Source: Lophius americanus
Taxonomy: Eukaryota; Chordata; Actinopteri; Lophiiformes; Lophiidae
Assembly: GCA_037951165.1 (NCBI GenBank)
Contig: JBBDHG010000014.1
Span: 22,403,001-22,467,000, forward strand
DNA: 64,000 nucleotides
Direction: 5' to 3'
The notes beneath the pieces are model-generated. The model worked only from the letters and a program-made list of their open reading frames with translations, was not told the origin of the DNA and did not search any database. The position numbers and the translations under genes are program-made. Below, in pieces: positions 1 through 11,800 of the stretch (its first letter is position 1; each line of letters begins with the position of its first letter).

Positions 1-389
1 TTTTTCTTCTCCTCAAATACCCTTGCAGTTATAATTTGCATTGATCTCCATCTGGTGGCTCATGCTATTTAAACTGGTGTTGTTGTACCTTCACTACTTT
101 CTTCTTTTTCCTCCAACTAAAGGAAAATATTTTTGGACACTCTCATTTACCTGCTTCACACATTGATCTTTCATTGAACTTTCTGAAAAAAACCACAAGT
201 CACATTGTGACGTCAATACTCAAAACAGCTTATTTTAATTTAAATGCTGCGGCACAACTAACGTCACTCAAATATGATCACCTCTTCATTATACCAAAAC
301 CTACCTCTGGGTAAAGTTTAGAGGAGCCACGATCAATCGGCGTCAGGAGGCCTAGTTTGATCAAATTGGCCGAGCAGCCTCACTTTGAG

Positions 390-1100
390 GCAGGTTACTA
401 GAAATTGCCGTACACCGTACCACGGCTAATAACATCTCACAAGTAAACCAAAAAAATCACAAAGCTCGCAATTTATTACACCAGTGACAATAATATAAGG
501 AATCTCTTCAACCTCAAAAATATTCGGCATCACAAGCTTCAAATTTAATCACACAGAGGAATATAGCAAGTTACGCTAACGTTAGCAGAGCGGCTAAAGT
601 TAGCGGGAACTCAGAGCCATCCACGAGCCGCTGTAAGTATGTATCTATGCTGTCACTTATGGTTTTAAAACGGTACGACATAAAAAACTGCGGCGGAACA
701 ACCTCAAAAGCGTTAGCCACAACAAACTTAATCAAACACTTCAAATTGAATCAGCGGAGGAACAAAGCAAGTTTAAAAGCTAATGTTAGCAGCGTGGCTG
801 AAGCTAGCAGGAGCGCAGAGCCACCCACAAGCCCTGAAGTCTTTGAACAAAGCTAATATACAGTATGACATGTAATGGACCCAATGAGGCATACCATTAT
901 ATTTTCACTTAGAAATGTTTAAAAAAATTGGTTTAAGGAGGGTTCATTAATTTAAAGCGATCAGAATACATGGACTTCACACAGTACAGTCAACTGTAAT
1001 CCTTCAAAATAAGAGCTCTTTAAATACATTACTCATTATGATGCAAAAAAATCAAACTATTACAATTTCATGCAAATCTGTCCTGTAGATTTCCATAAAC
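390..1100 (+). mobile_element. Decayed repeat copy 1, BED-finger-like (hAT-type) remnant
   Basis: This segment aligns by eye with 3870-4560 (shared words GCTAACGTTAGCAGAGCGG, TATGCTGTCA, ACAAACTTAATCAAACACTT). A short frame at 647-856 reads GGTTS...TTNLIKHFKLN, like the C-terminal half of a BED zinc finger of hAT transposases. The module appears twice inside the repeat (about 520-625 and 705-830). It is broken by stops, so there is no functional transposase. Confidence 0.55.
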
Positions 1101-1305
1101 ACGCTTATAAACAAACAAACAACAGATAAACACACAGGAGTGAAAATATAACCCCATGGCAAACTTTCAAAGTGAATTGAAGAGCTTTTCATGACAAACC
1201 AACCCCCTGTTCAGCAGGCAGCATCCAGCACTTAATAAATGGCTGGCTTGTACGCACATTAGTGAGTTGTCGATTTGGTGTAACTCTTATTATGCTCGCT
1301 CAGGA

Positions 1306-1450
1306 GGCTGTAGGTCAGTAGGTAGAACTATCGTCTCCTCTGCTGTTCACATGCTGTACGGCTCTCGAGCAAGAAGCTGAAACCCAATATGTTCCCTGGG
1401 CCATTCACAGGGGCTGCCCACTGCTCCTCGTGGGATGGTTCAAATGCAAA
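1306..1450 (+). repeat. Decayed SINE-like repeat
   Basis: The stretch from GGCTGTAGGTCAGTAGGTAG to CCACTGCTCCTCGTGGGATG and CAAATGCAAATAAAT matches the general pattern of the teleost tRNA-derived SINE body (CCACTGCTCC...GGGTTAAATGCAGA). It is diverged and its class is from memory only. The 3' part resembles 17170-17275. Confidence 0.4.
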
Positions 1451-1575
1451 TAAATAATTTGATAATAAATAAAACTTTTTTTCTAATTGGGTTTAAGATT
1501 CGTATATCAAGAGCCAGTCTGTGTGGTTCTGATAAATATTAAGTCTAAAATAAAAATAAAAAGTTACATCAAACC

Positions 1576-1612
1576 AACAATAAAGCAATCATTAGACGAT
1601 TGCTTTATTGTT
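1576..1612. repeat. Perfect 15-bp inverted repeat, followed by short tandem copies
   Basis: Arms 1576-1590 and 1598-1612 are perfect reverse complements around a 7-nt loop. The right-arm unit GATTGCTTTATTGTTC is then repeated at about 1615 and, less exactly, at about 1631, so a hairpin and a three-unit tandem share the same word. Confidence 0.85.
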
Positions 1613-1802
1613 CAGATTGCTTTATTGTTCGTTTGCTTTATTGATCAGAGAATCGCCTACACTGCAGGTCAAACTTCTCAACAGAATGGTCTTAGGTGGG
1701 AAAACTAGTGAAAATGGCGACAGTGTAATGGACTCCTAAGGCTCTTGGGTGTTGTCCAATTCAACAAAAGAGCTTCTGTTCACACACAAATTGTTGAATA
1801 GG

Positions 1803-1927
1803 TTATAGCCGGTTCTAATAGAAATGTGTCAGAACACACAGGGCAGTGCAGATATGTTTTTCTGGCAAAAGGTGGCCCGACGCAATATGGGGCCAGGGGT
1901 TTTAACATTATGACTGATCTGTGTACT
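1803..1927 (+). mobile_element. Tc1-like fragment, internally deleted
   Basis: The segment joins an internal piece (GTGTCAGAACACACAG) straight to the element's 3' terminus (CGCAATATGGGGCCAGG...TTTTAACATTATGACTGAT). It belongs to the same Tc1-like family as the remnants near 18.5, 19.6, 27.4 and 55.3 kb. No coding capacity. Confidence 0.6.
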
Positions 1928-2037
1928 CTGCTAAGTCTCTTCATCCAACATTCAAACAAGAAGAATGGCCACATAGTAAAAAGTTATTTAAATGCATCCA
2001 TGATTCAACCAATCTTTAAAACTATCAGACAATGAGA

Positions 2038-2740
2038 TAGGGCTGCAACTTACAACTATTATGATAGTCCATTAATCGTTTACATAATCAACCGATTAAT
2101 CGGATAATTTTTTTCTCCTCATTAAATAAAGGTTAAGTAAAAATAACAATAAATACAAAATTACTAAATGGCTCAATTTTGCTATCAGCGTTTGAATTTA
2201 TGTTTAGGTTGTATTAGGCACATGCCAAGAAACAATAAAGATGAATTTGTCTTTCCAAAATGTCTATTGATTATTTTTAATGCTTTAATAACAGACTGTT
2301 TAACTAAACAGGTTGGATGCAGCCCACATTGGACACTCCCACATGCACGCATGTGTGCACTTGGAAAGGAGAAGCAACACACTTTCAACAGTAATGTGAA
2401 ACGTCTCCATGAGCAATGCAATGTGTATGATGTTAACGTAGGGTCACATGTGAACGTGAAGAGTATCATTGTGGTTTAAAAAATTATTTGGTACTCTTGA
2501 CGTCATTAACAATTAACTACATTTCACAAGTCACGGCATTTTTTGGCCGTAGTGAGGAAGAATTGCTCCCATGCCTTTGCTGTTTTCTGTCGCGATGTCG
2601 TTGCTATGCGTTTGTTTCCTTTCTTCTATTACGCGGCGCCAGAGGCAGTGTCGGTGATGACGTCACCGATTAATCGTCTATTAAATTTGAAGACCACGAA
2701 TTACATAATCGATAATTGTAGATTATTCGTTGCAGCCCTA
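2038..2740. mobile_element. hAT-type non-autonomous transposon (MITE)
   Basis: The left end TAGGGCTGCAAC and right end GTTGCAGCCCTA are perfect 12-bp inverted ends. AT-rich subterminal stretches with ATTAATCG/CGATTAAT words and a short GC-rich middle are typical of fish hAT MITEs. An 8-bp target duplication could not be recognised. The right end is only about 48 bp from the acceptor of the first coding exon of slc39a13. Confidence 0.75.
2658..2665. promoter_or_regulatory. Consensus CRE (TGACGTCA) inside the hAT MITE
   Basis: A full palindromic ATF/CREB consensus lies in a longer near-palindrome (GGTGATGACGTCACC). The match is exact; a regulatory role is only inferred. Another TGACGTCA is at 208-215. 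Confidence 0.35.
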
Positions 2741-2827
2741 GATTGAAAACCTATTTATCTGAAACTGTGTTCCTCTCCTTCTCCTTCAGCATTACTGGTT
2801 GCAAGTGCTTTTTGGACCGTGGGACGG

Positions 2828-5800
2828 ATGAAAGGTGGAAGCTGTTGGAAGCCCAGCTGGGCTGTAGCTGCTCTGTTTATCCCAGTAATCCTGCTGATGC
2901 TGACCCTCAGGGGTGCGTCGAGCAGCCAGAAGATGTCACAAACATCGATGGCCCACGCAACAGCCACGTCTGCAGGTCCACTACCCAGTCTGATGGAAGG
3001 CCTCCCATGCCTCCAGGCATTAGCAGACTTCTTGGCCAGTGAACGCGCCCATGTTTGGCTCCTGTCCCTGGTGGGGTCTGTTGCTGTCGGCCTCAGTGGG
3101 ATTTTCCCCTTGCTTGTCATTCCCATTGAAGCCGGAGCAGCCCTAAAAACAGAAGGTAAGTGTGTCAACTAGTAACCAATGCCTGCATGTGAGTTCATTG
3201 CAATTCAATTATTGTGACTGCGTTGTAACTGAAAAGGAACTTTTGCATTTTTAGAGTTAATCTATTTTGTTTAAATGCAAACATCTGTAAACTATCTGTA
3301 CCATATTGTCGCATATTCAGGAGCTAATCTTTGTAATTACAAAACTATTTTTAATTTTGGAATAACTAAAAAGCTAGGTATTTTTATTTGGGGGATGCAC
3401 TACTATCTCGGGCAGTGATATAATCTGGCAAATAATGTCAAACTTCAATGTCCTCTGTCCACCTCTAATAAAATTATAGCCAATTAGAATTTCACTCGGT
3501 GGAGTGCATAACGCGACTAAGGCTCAAGTGTCTTAATTAATCTCATTCAAATTCTAACTAGGTATGTCTGCCATCAAAATATCTGCCTTCTGGGTTATAT
3601 TGATATGAGCGGGAAAACGAAATCATGGGTCAGCCTCTTAATCCACATCCACTCCAAAATTCAGTTATTTTTGGACACGTTTCATGGTAATCCACTCGTG
3701 CGGATCCACTCCCAACATATAATCAGTTCTTTCATGCTGTACGCCTAACCCTTTCACCTTGCCGCATCAAGATCCACCATGTAGTTCTAGTTTAATCCTG
3801 CTGACGGAAACACGAACACTATTGCCATCGAAAACATTACCAATACAATGCCAAATCGATTTCATTGCCTTTAAAGAGGTGCACCGGCTGGCCCATCAAT
3901 CAGCGTACACCAAGCATGAGCCACCACGGCACCAAACGGCTCACAGGTAGGCCAGAACACACAAAGCTCGCAATCTGTAACATTAAGGACAAAATAAGGC
4001 ATCTCTTCAACCCCGAAAATGTACGACACAACAAACTTAATCACATACTTCAAAATGAATCACCCAGAGAAACGTATCAAGGTATGCTAACGTTAGCAGA
4101 GCGGCTAAATCAAGCGGGAGCTTAGGGCTGGCTACAAGCCCGCTCTATTTATGTATGTATGCATCTATGCTGTCATGGTTTTAAAACTTAATGACAAAGG
4201 AAGTTCCAGCGGAACAACCCTGAAAGCATTCGGGACAACAAACTTAATCAAACACTTCAAATTAAATTGTCATGGGGAACAGCATGTTAGGAAGCTAACG
4301 GCAGCAGAGCCAGCCAGCCACAAGCCTTGCAGTAATTGAACAGAGCCAACATATAATGGACTGAATGAGGTGCACAAAGTTTTATTATCACTTCGAAATG
4401 TCATACCATTTGTTTAGGGAACGCACGGCGTGGAGGACGGAGGGAGCATTAATTTCCACAGGTCCGAATAGATGCACATTACACATGGGCTAGCCTTGTC
4501 ATGTCCACTGTGGTCCATCAGAATAAGAGCACTTAAAATACATTACTCTCCATGACTTTAAACTTTAAAGGAAACAAATCGGAATTAACCAAAATTTGTA
4601 TCGGCTGGTCAGAATTTATAAAAAACGGTGAACTGCAAAGAAAATTGCAATCGTGCACCTCTAACTAAAAGTACAACATTGCCAATCTGCATACAGTAGG
4701 TGTTGGTATGCACTTATGAAGTTTATTTCAAACAAGACAAAGAGCAGCACACTGTCTGCTCATGATGACAAACTGCAGTGTAGACTACTGAGCCAAACAT
4801 ATTGTTAATGGGGGGGGGGGGTTATTTTGTAGAGTTTCAGAGAAACTGCATCTTAGCCTTACTTACCCTTACATCTGCATAAGCTACAGGTTATGCCCAT
4901 CTTCTTAAGTACAGTAGTTAAGGTGGTGTTGTGTCTGTTAAAACTGTGTTGTGTTAAAAGCATAAGAGTTCAGGGTTCAAATATGTGCAGTAAATAGAGT
5001 TAATACGTTTACCTCAATAGGCTAACGGAATGTATCAGGTTGATACTTCACAAACTGAACGCAGTCAGTATACCAGCTCTGGCATGTGGGTTCTCGGTGG
5101 CATCAACAAGTAGTCCTGCTGGGTTGTTGTCTGCCAGAACAGCTCTTCTTGTTCATGGTTTGAAAACGCAAACAACTTTAAAGAAGCCTGAACAAACTAG
5201 GGTTATAAAAATAACCTATTCATTTTGATAAATTAAGGATAGAAAAAATATAGCAACAAAATATTAACGGTATTCTTGTGAACAGTGCTCTATTACCCTT
5301 GGCCTCATACACCACCGAACAGGTTATGCCCACAGTGAACTATACTTGACGTATGGAGATCAGTGTGTTTTTTTTTCCCTCATTATGCCTTATTTTTTAG
5401 CTTTGTAGTCCAGAATTGCTCATGAATGGAGAAGTAAATGTAAGTGTTCTGAATGTAAGAGTTAAATTATGCTCTCCATCAAGGTTTAAAATGTCTATCT
5501 ATTGAATGATTTACTCGATAACAAATCTATTTGAATTTAAACATTTTTCAAATGATTTTCAATGTGTAGTCAAATTTGTATGTCAATAAATGGAATTAAT
5601 TTAAATTAATCAATGTAATTAATTAGACTTTGTGAAATATATTTTTTTAATTGCCTGACAGGCCTAAAAAAAAATTTATGTTTTTGAAGCTGGCTGTCCA
5701 ACAGGTAATCAAAGTTTAAAGATCTTAAAAACTTTTGACGTGGCAAAAACTGTGGCAGGAGGTATGTGGTGTGTCAGACAATTAGGTCCCTCAGTTTCAC

Positions 5801-8800
5801 ACAAAATAAAATACATTAAAATAAAAATACTGGAAAAAGGAAGCCGTAATGTAATGTGGCAGTTAGAGCTTAATTCTAACATCCACTTGCTAATCTGCTC
5901 AAAATTCTAACATGCCGGTGTGAAGCATGTCATTTTTTTACCGTGATCACCATGTTGTGTGTGTTAGCTAATTAGAAGTAAACACAAAGAAGAGCTGATA
6001 ATAATGGGAAAGTCATTAGTTTTGCAGATATTTCTTTATCAAACAAGTGACTAAATTTGATAAGCTGTTATATGAGAGAGCACTGATGTTAAAATAACTA
6101 TTTCTTTGGGGGACATGGATGTGTAAACTTGTGTAATGTAACTATATCATTACCGACATTTCACACACAAAAAAAAAATGATGAGGCTCGAGAAAAAGCC
6201 CAGGTTTCACCAAAGTCATGAGGATTCAGCTCATGTCTGTCAGGAAACCATGAATATCAAAACATTTGTTGTGCTATGGGGTGGATGTTGTGGTACCCAC
6301 CACGTGAAGAATGTGACCTGCTGTTCACTAAATGAGAAGTCAGCCATTATCTTTTTTCTTTTCTTTTTTTTTAGTTTTTTTTTCTTCGGGAACTGTTAGA
6401 GCTGAAGGATTAATAGTAAAAAGATCTCAATCTTGATTCTGATGTATGTGCAATCTAATTTCTGAAGTACTACAGTTTTGCAGCACTTCAATTCATAACA
6501 TATCCTGCAGAAAAGCAAGCTTCTGTACTTTTCTATTTTAGTCAATAAAAAAGCGTCTTAGATCACATGATGCTGAGGTACAGAAACAAAACTGCTGGGC
6601 CAGCGCAAGATAGAGAGAGCAGAGGAGAAAAGTTTACTGCCCATGTGAGAGAAATACACCAATAGAAAAAAAAAATGAATCAAGAAGAAAACCTGGCTGA
6701 TGCAGCTGAGAACCGGAAGACTCGTTGAGCTTCTGCTGAATAAGCCTCACATTCTGAATTATGTTTGTTGTTGTTTTGTACCAGCCTAGAGCTAACCTAA
6801 GCGAGCTAGTGGAACATACAAGAGATTTCTTTACTATGGTCCTGGCCCATAAACTCTAAGCAAAAACATTTTGGTTCTCCTTTTAACCAGAAACACCCAG
6901 CTCTCGTGACTATGGCTGTCTTTGTTTACTTTGATGGGGGTCCGTAGCAGACAGTTATTTGACCAATACAAATACTTTTTATTCATTTTAAGCAGAACAC
7001 ATTAATAGTATTTTAATAAGTTGATGATGTTCACTCCTAAAAACACAGAGTCTCTGCTCACCTATTTACATGCATTTTCCTGAGCAGAAATGCTTCAATA
7101 ACCATGCAATTGTAGGTCAGCCTGGGGCCTCCTAATAGCCCCACCCACAGGAACGTGGCATTCCAGATGTGTTTTAGTCTGGGGCTTTTCAAGTGCAGTC
7201 ATGACTAGAGGTTTAGTCATTACTGGGGGAAGTTCTGAGGCCGACAAAATTTGTCTGGGGAAAAAGAAACTACATAATTCCTGTGTATTATAATATACTT
7301 TGAAGGAAAACCGTGTGTGTGTGGAAAAGGAGAAAAGTGTTTTTGAAAAAAGAAGAAACTATAGAAACTTCACATTTTAAGAAAGACATGGATGATTTAA
7401 GACAAAATTAAATAAAATCTCTTTAAAATAATGAACAGTTCTTAATTCAATACCTCCTACAATAATCGTTGCCATTTTAAATGCTTTTTCAACTTATCTC
7501 TTTCTCAGCTGGATGTCAGAAGCTGAAGCAGTTGTTGAGCTTTGCCATCGGTGGTCTGCTTGGCGATGTCTTCCTTCACCTCCTTCCTGAGGCATGGGCA
7601 TATTCTAGCTCATCAGGTGGGTCTACTGTCACCTCACTTACTTTTTATAACTTTTGTGTATAATTTTCTCTACCATTCTTCCATATTAAACATTCATCTT
7701 TAGAAGAAATTGGTAAAGGAAATATTCACGGCCACCATCTAAAACTGTTATAATTGCGGTTGTATATCTTTAGAAAATGCCTCCGCCGCTCATACTTCTA
7801 AGCCTGGTTAACCTCATTTAGGAGCAGTAATTCCTCCGATGTGAGATGTCGTGGTTTTAGTTATTGTAAACAACGTTCCTAAGACTACCACTCACAGATA
7901 TTGCGGCTTTGTTTTCACTTATTCTAATTCCTCACTGATTCTTTGCTTCCACGTCAGCTGCTAAAGAAAACCACTACATGACTCAGGGCCTGTGGGTGAT
8001 CATTGGGTTGTTGGCCTTCCTACTCCTGGAGAAGCTGTTCCCAGACAAAGACAGCCAGGATGATCCCAATTCAGATTCGGATCTGAATTTTAACTCGGCT
8101 GTGAGTATTTCGGGAAAATACTGTCTGTTTTTTAAATCATGGCTGACTTAACGGCAAAACTTGGCAGAGGAAAAAAAAAAAAAGAATCCCCTCAAATAAC
8201 TGAGATAGATTTTTGTGAAATTTGCATGTATTAATATCACAGAAACGCATAAAAACATTTTTTATTATATTCCTCCCTCTAACAGCTGAAGTGAAGAACC
8301 TGGGATGGATTGTTCCTAGACAGACCAGAATATTTAATATATATAACTTTTGCAATGTCACTTTTATGAATTCTCCTTATTTTAATTTATATTGGAAAAT
8401 TAATTACTACTTTAAGCTGATGCTAGGAACTGTATCAGATTACAAAAAAATTGCAAAGAATTGATACGCATTAAATCGTTCTGTATTAAAATGTATTGTA
8501 CTGAATTGTTTGGTGGGGAGAGGCATGCCCTAATGTTGATAGTACAAATTTCCAGAAGTTTCCATCCCTTCCTCTCTTCCTCTCTTCTATGTATGTTTTG
8601 TCAGTGAGGGAGAAGATTGGAATTCATGGCTCGGCTACTCCTCTTATGTCTATTTATAGGGTCAGGGTTAAAACGGCTTTAGCCATTCCAGCGTCAGCAG
8701 GACAGCGGCCAGTTTGTAGACGGAGGCAACGACAGACAGGGGCGGAGTGGTGATGTGACACATTGTCACGTAGAAAGATATAGACCGGGAGAATATACAG

Positions 8801-11800
8801 GTGTTACTAAAATACTGTTTTCACCTGACCTGGACTGTGTTTTTTTTTTTTATATAGATGGAGAATTTTTTTCAAATAATCTTGTTACTTTCATATATTA
8901 TCTAACCAATATATTTACTGGAATGAAATGTTAACTGAGTAGCATGGTAACTCACTTCTTTGAACAAATATCCAATTCACAGTAAACATTTGGGGTAGCC
9001 TTTATCAATGCCTCACTTTTGTAAGGGCAAGTACATGATCATATATCTTCCGCCTAATGTTTAGACACCCCTTGGAGACCTGGAAAAAAAAAAAAGGTTT
9101 GAATGATGGTGAAATTGTTAATATTGCATTGTATGTGGGTGATAGGCGGTGGCGTAGACCCTCACCCCTGTTTAGAGAGGCCCGCTCCAGTTTGACGAAG
9201 ATAGCTTCCTTCACTCCTCTCTCAAACCATCTATCCTCCCTCTCCAAATTGTGAACATTGTTGTCTCCTGTTGAGTGATCCTTGTCCTTGAGATGCTGAT
9301 GGGTTGCTCAGTGCCATCCTGATGAGTTGGTCCTGTGATGGGCCATGCGCTTGTGGAGTGGTTATGTCTCCCCTACATACAGATCTAGACACTCTTGAGT
9401 CCTCAATAGAGGAGAATCGTTGCTCATTTTGTGTTTTGTCTTTGGGGTAAACCAGTTTGTGTTTGGGGGTGTTGCAGGTTTTGAAGTCAACTGGATGTTG
9501 TATTTGGAGAAAATACTTCATAGTTTTGCATAAACTCCAGCCACATAGGGGATGATGGTGTTCTTGTGCCTGTCCTTTATTTCATCTGTGGAGTTGTTCC
9601 TATAAGGTTTCTTGGCAGAACCGATGAAGGCCCAGTAGGGGTAGCTGCAGGTTTTCAGTGCCTTCTGTACTTTCTAAATTAGTATAATATTATTTTTTTA
9701 TTGTTATTAGTAGCAGTAGTAATAATGGCAGCTGTAGTATTGATCATTTAAAAGACATAACCATAACCAACAAAACTCTCAAGGTTTTATGAAGAGACGT
9801 CAGCTTCATTTTATTTAACACAACATCGGCATAGAGCAAACATTTTCTGTCTGTGAACAGAAGACTGCAAGCTTGGAAGGTGGAAGACTGAGTCTGTCCA
9901 GAATCAGCCTATTTTTCTCGTTTTGAACTGTAATTATCTTTATGCAGTGCTAGAATTAGCTGCCTCCGGCTGCCCTTTACTTGCTGTTTTTAGTAAGACT
10001 GGTGTTGTTAGTGGCCAACACTTACTAACTTGTTAGTGTAATGGCATCTTATTGATGGGAAATGGGAATTAGAGGTCAAGTGTACTGAATAAGTTAACGT
10101 TAATAAAAAAGAAAATAGAATTATGTTGCACATGGGCGTTATATCCTAATTGTTCCTTAATTCTTTTCTTCCACAGACACAGCCCAATCCAGTTCTAGGT
10201 GAAAACGAAGCGGTACCACTCAAAAATGGGAATAAATCTGAGTCATGGAAATCATCCAAACAGAAAAGAGCAGAGAAAATCAAGGTAATGCTGACAGCCA
10301 AAAAGTTATGTTTTTTCCTCAGTATTACTGCCCAATTTTTTTTGGTCTATTGTGCTATCCCACTTCGCCAATCTAGTCTACCTCATCCTCTACCCAAGTT
10401 GAATATGCTTGGGAAAACCTCTAAAGGAAGGTGCCCGGGAGGCAGCCACACCGGAAAGCCCAACTGGCTAAATTGACTAGTTGGAGAACATTCAGATTGT
10501 CAGAGCTCCTGATCCAGTCTCTTAGGCTTGGCCCAGCCATCCTACAGAGAAGTTTTATTTTGGCTGCATGTATCTGCAACCTCATTTGTTTGGTCACTCA
10601 GATCTCACAAGCATAAGCTAGAGTTGGAACAGAGATCGAGTGGTAAATCAGCTCAAGTGTTTATTCACTACAACGGTCTATAACAACACCTGCGTTACTG
10701 CTGAAGCGCCATCATACTGCAATTCACACTTGCTTTTCCCATCACTCATGAAAATTGAGCCAAGATGCTTGAAACGCAGACTTGTTCCTAAACCAGAGGG
10801 ATCAATTTACAATTTTCTTGGAAGAAAACCATGGCCTCAGACTCAGGCAGCCCTTCACCTCATAATCACCTTTGTCCAGTAAAAATGTGTGAAGGTATTT
10901 GTAGAGATGCTGCTTGTGCCTTATCTTCATCTCTATTATTGTTATTTTTCTGCATCGCAAATATTTCTTCCCACCGTGTTGAGGTCTGAAGATATGCTCA
11001 AGACATAGCATGTAATTTCATTGCTGTCACGGTCAACTCCTCTGTCTGTGTTATGGACTTAACAAACACTGTCTGTGTGTGTTTGTTTGATAATTTATCC
11101 CTTAATTCACTCAAAATCTAACAACTTGGCACCATTCTGCAGAGATATGGTGTGTTTATTTTTTTTTCTTTGAATATAATTGCCATAGAACAATCAAAAG
11201 ACCTACTCATAGTTCCCTAACTGAATCTACACCCTCTACTAAGTTTCATGGTAAGCGGGCGAGTATTTCTGAGGACAATCAGAATAAACAAAAACACTAG
11301 ACTGAAAGCATGAACTCATTTGAAAAAGATAAAAATGAAAAAGCCATAAAATTGTCCCTATAATCCATGGTGCACCACCAGCAGCTCCATTTTATCAGTT
11401 TATAGATTTCCTCAGATCATTCACAGCCACAACACTTGTATAGAGAAACCTATCTTCGTCTTTCGGCTCTTCCCTTTAGGGTTCACCACAGCGGATTATC
11501 TCGTTCAGCATTTTGATTTCACATTTTGTGTGGAATGTACATCCTGACACAACCCTCCCAATTTATGCAGGCTTGGAACAACCACTAGAAGTTCATGTAA
11601 CCCCTATGTGACTGAGTTAGGGAAATTACAACCTATAAATAATCACATTCAATCACTAGGTGGGTTTACATGGGACACTTTTCTCCTTTCAGAATTAAAC
11701 CTTTTCCGAAAGTCGGTCGCCTGTTTACATGACCTGTGATTTTTTTTCCGACCCGGTGTTTACACCAAATCGGAAACGCTTTGACACTTGCGCAGATGAT

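Noticed and set aside
208..215. TGACGTCA near the left edge as a slc39a13 promoter element
   Set aside because: An exact 8-mer but isolated, and the transcription start of slc39a13 is unknown; too weak to list as regulatory.
1598..1650. CRISPR-like array
   Set aside because: Only three short, imperfect units without true spacers in a vertebrate genome; it is a local tandem repeat.
2819..2827. Start of slc39a13 at 2819
   Set aside because: The codon at 2819 is GTG; the first ATG in frame is at 2828.
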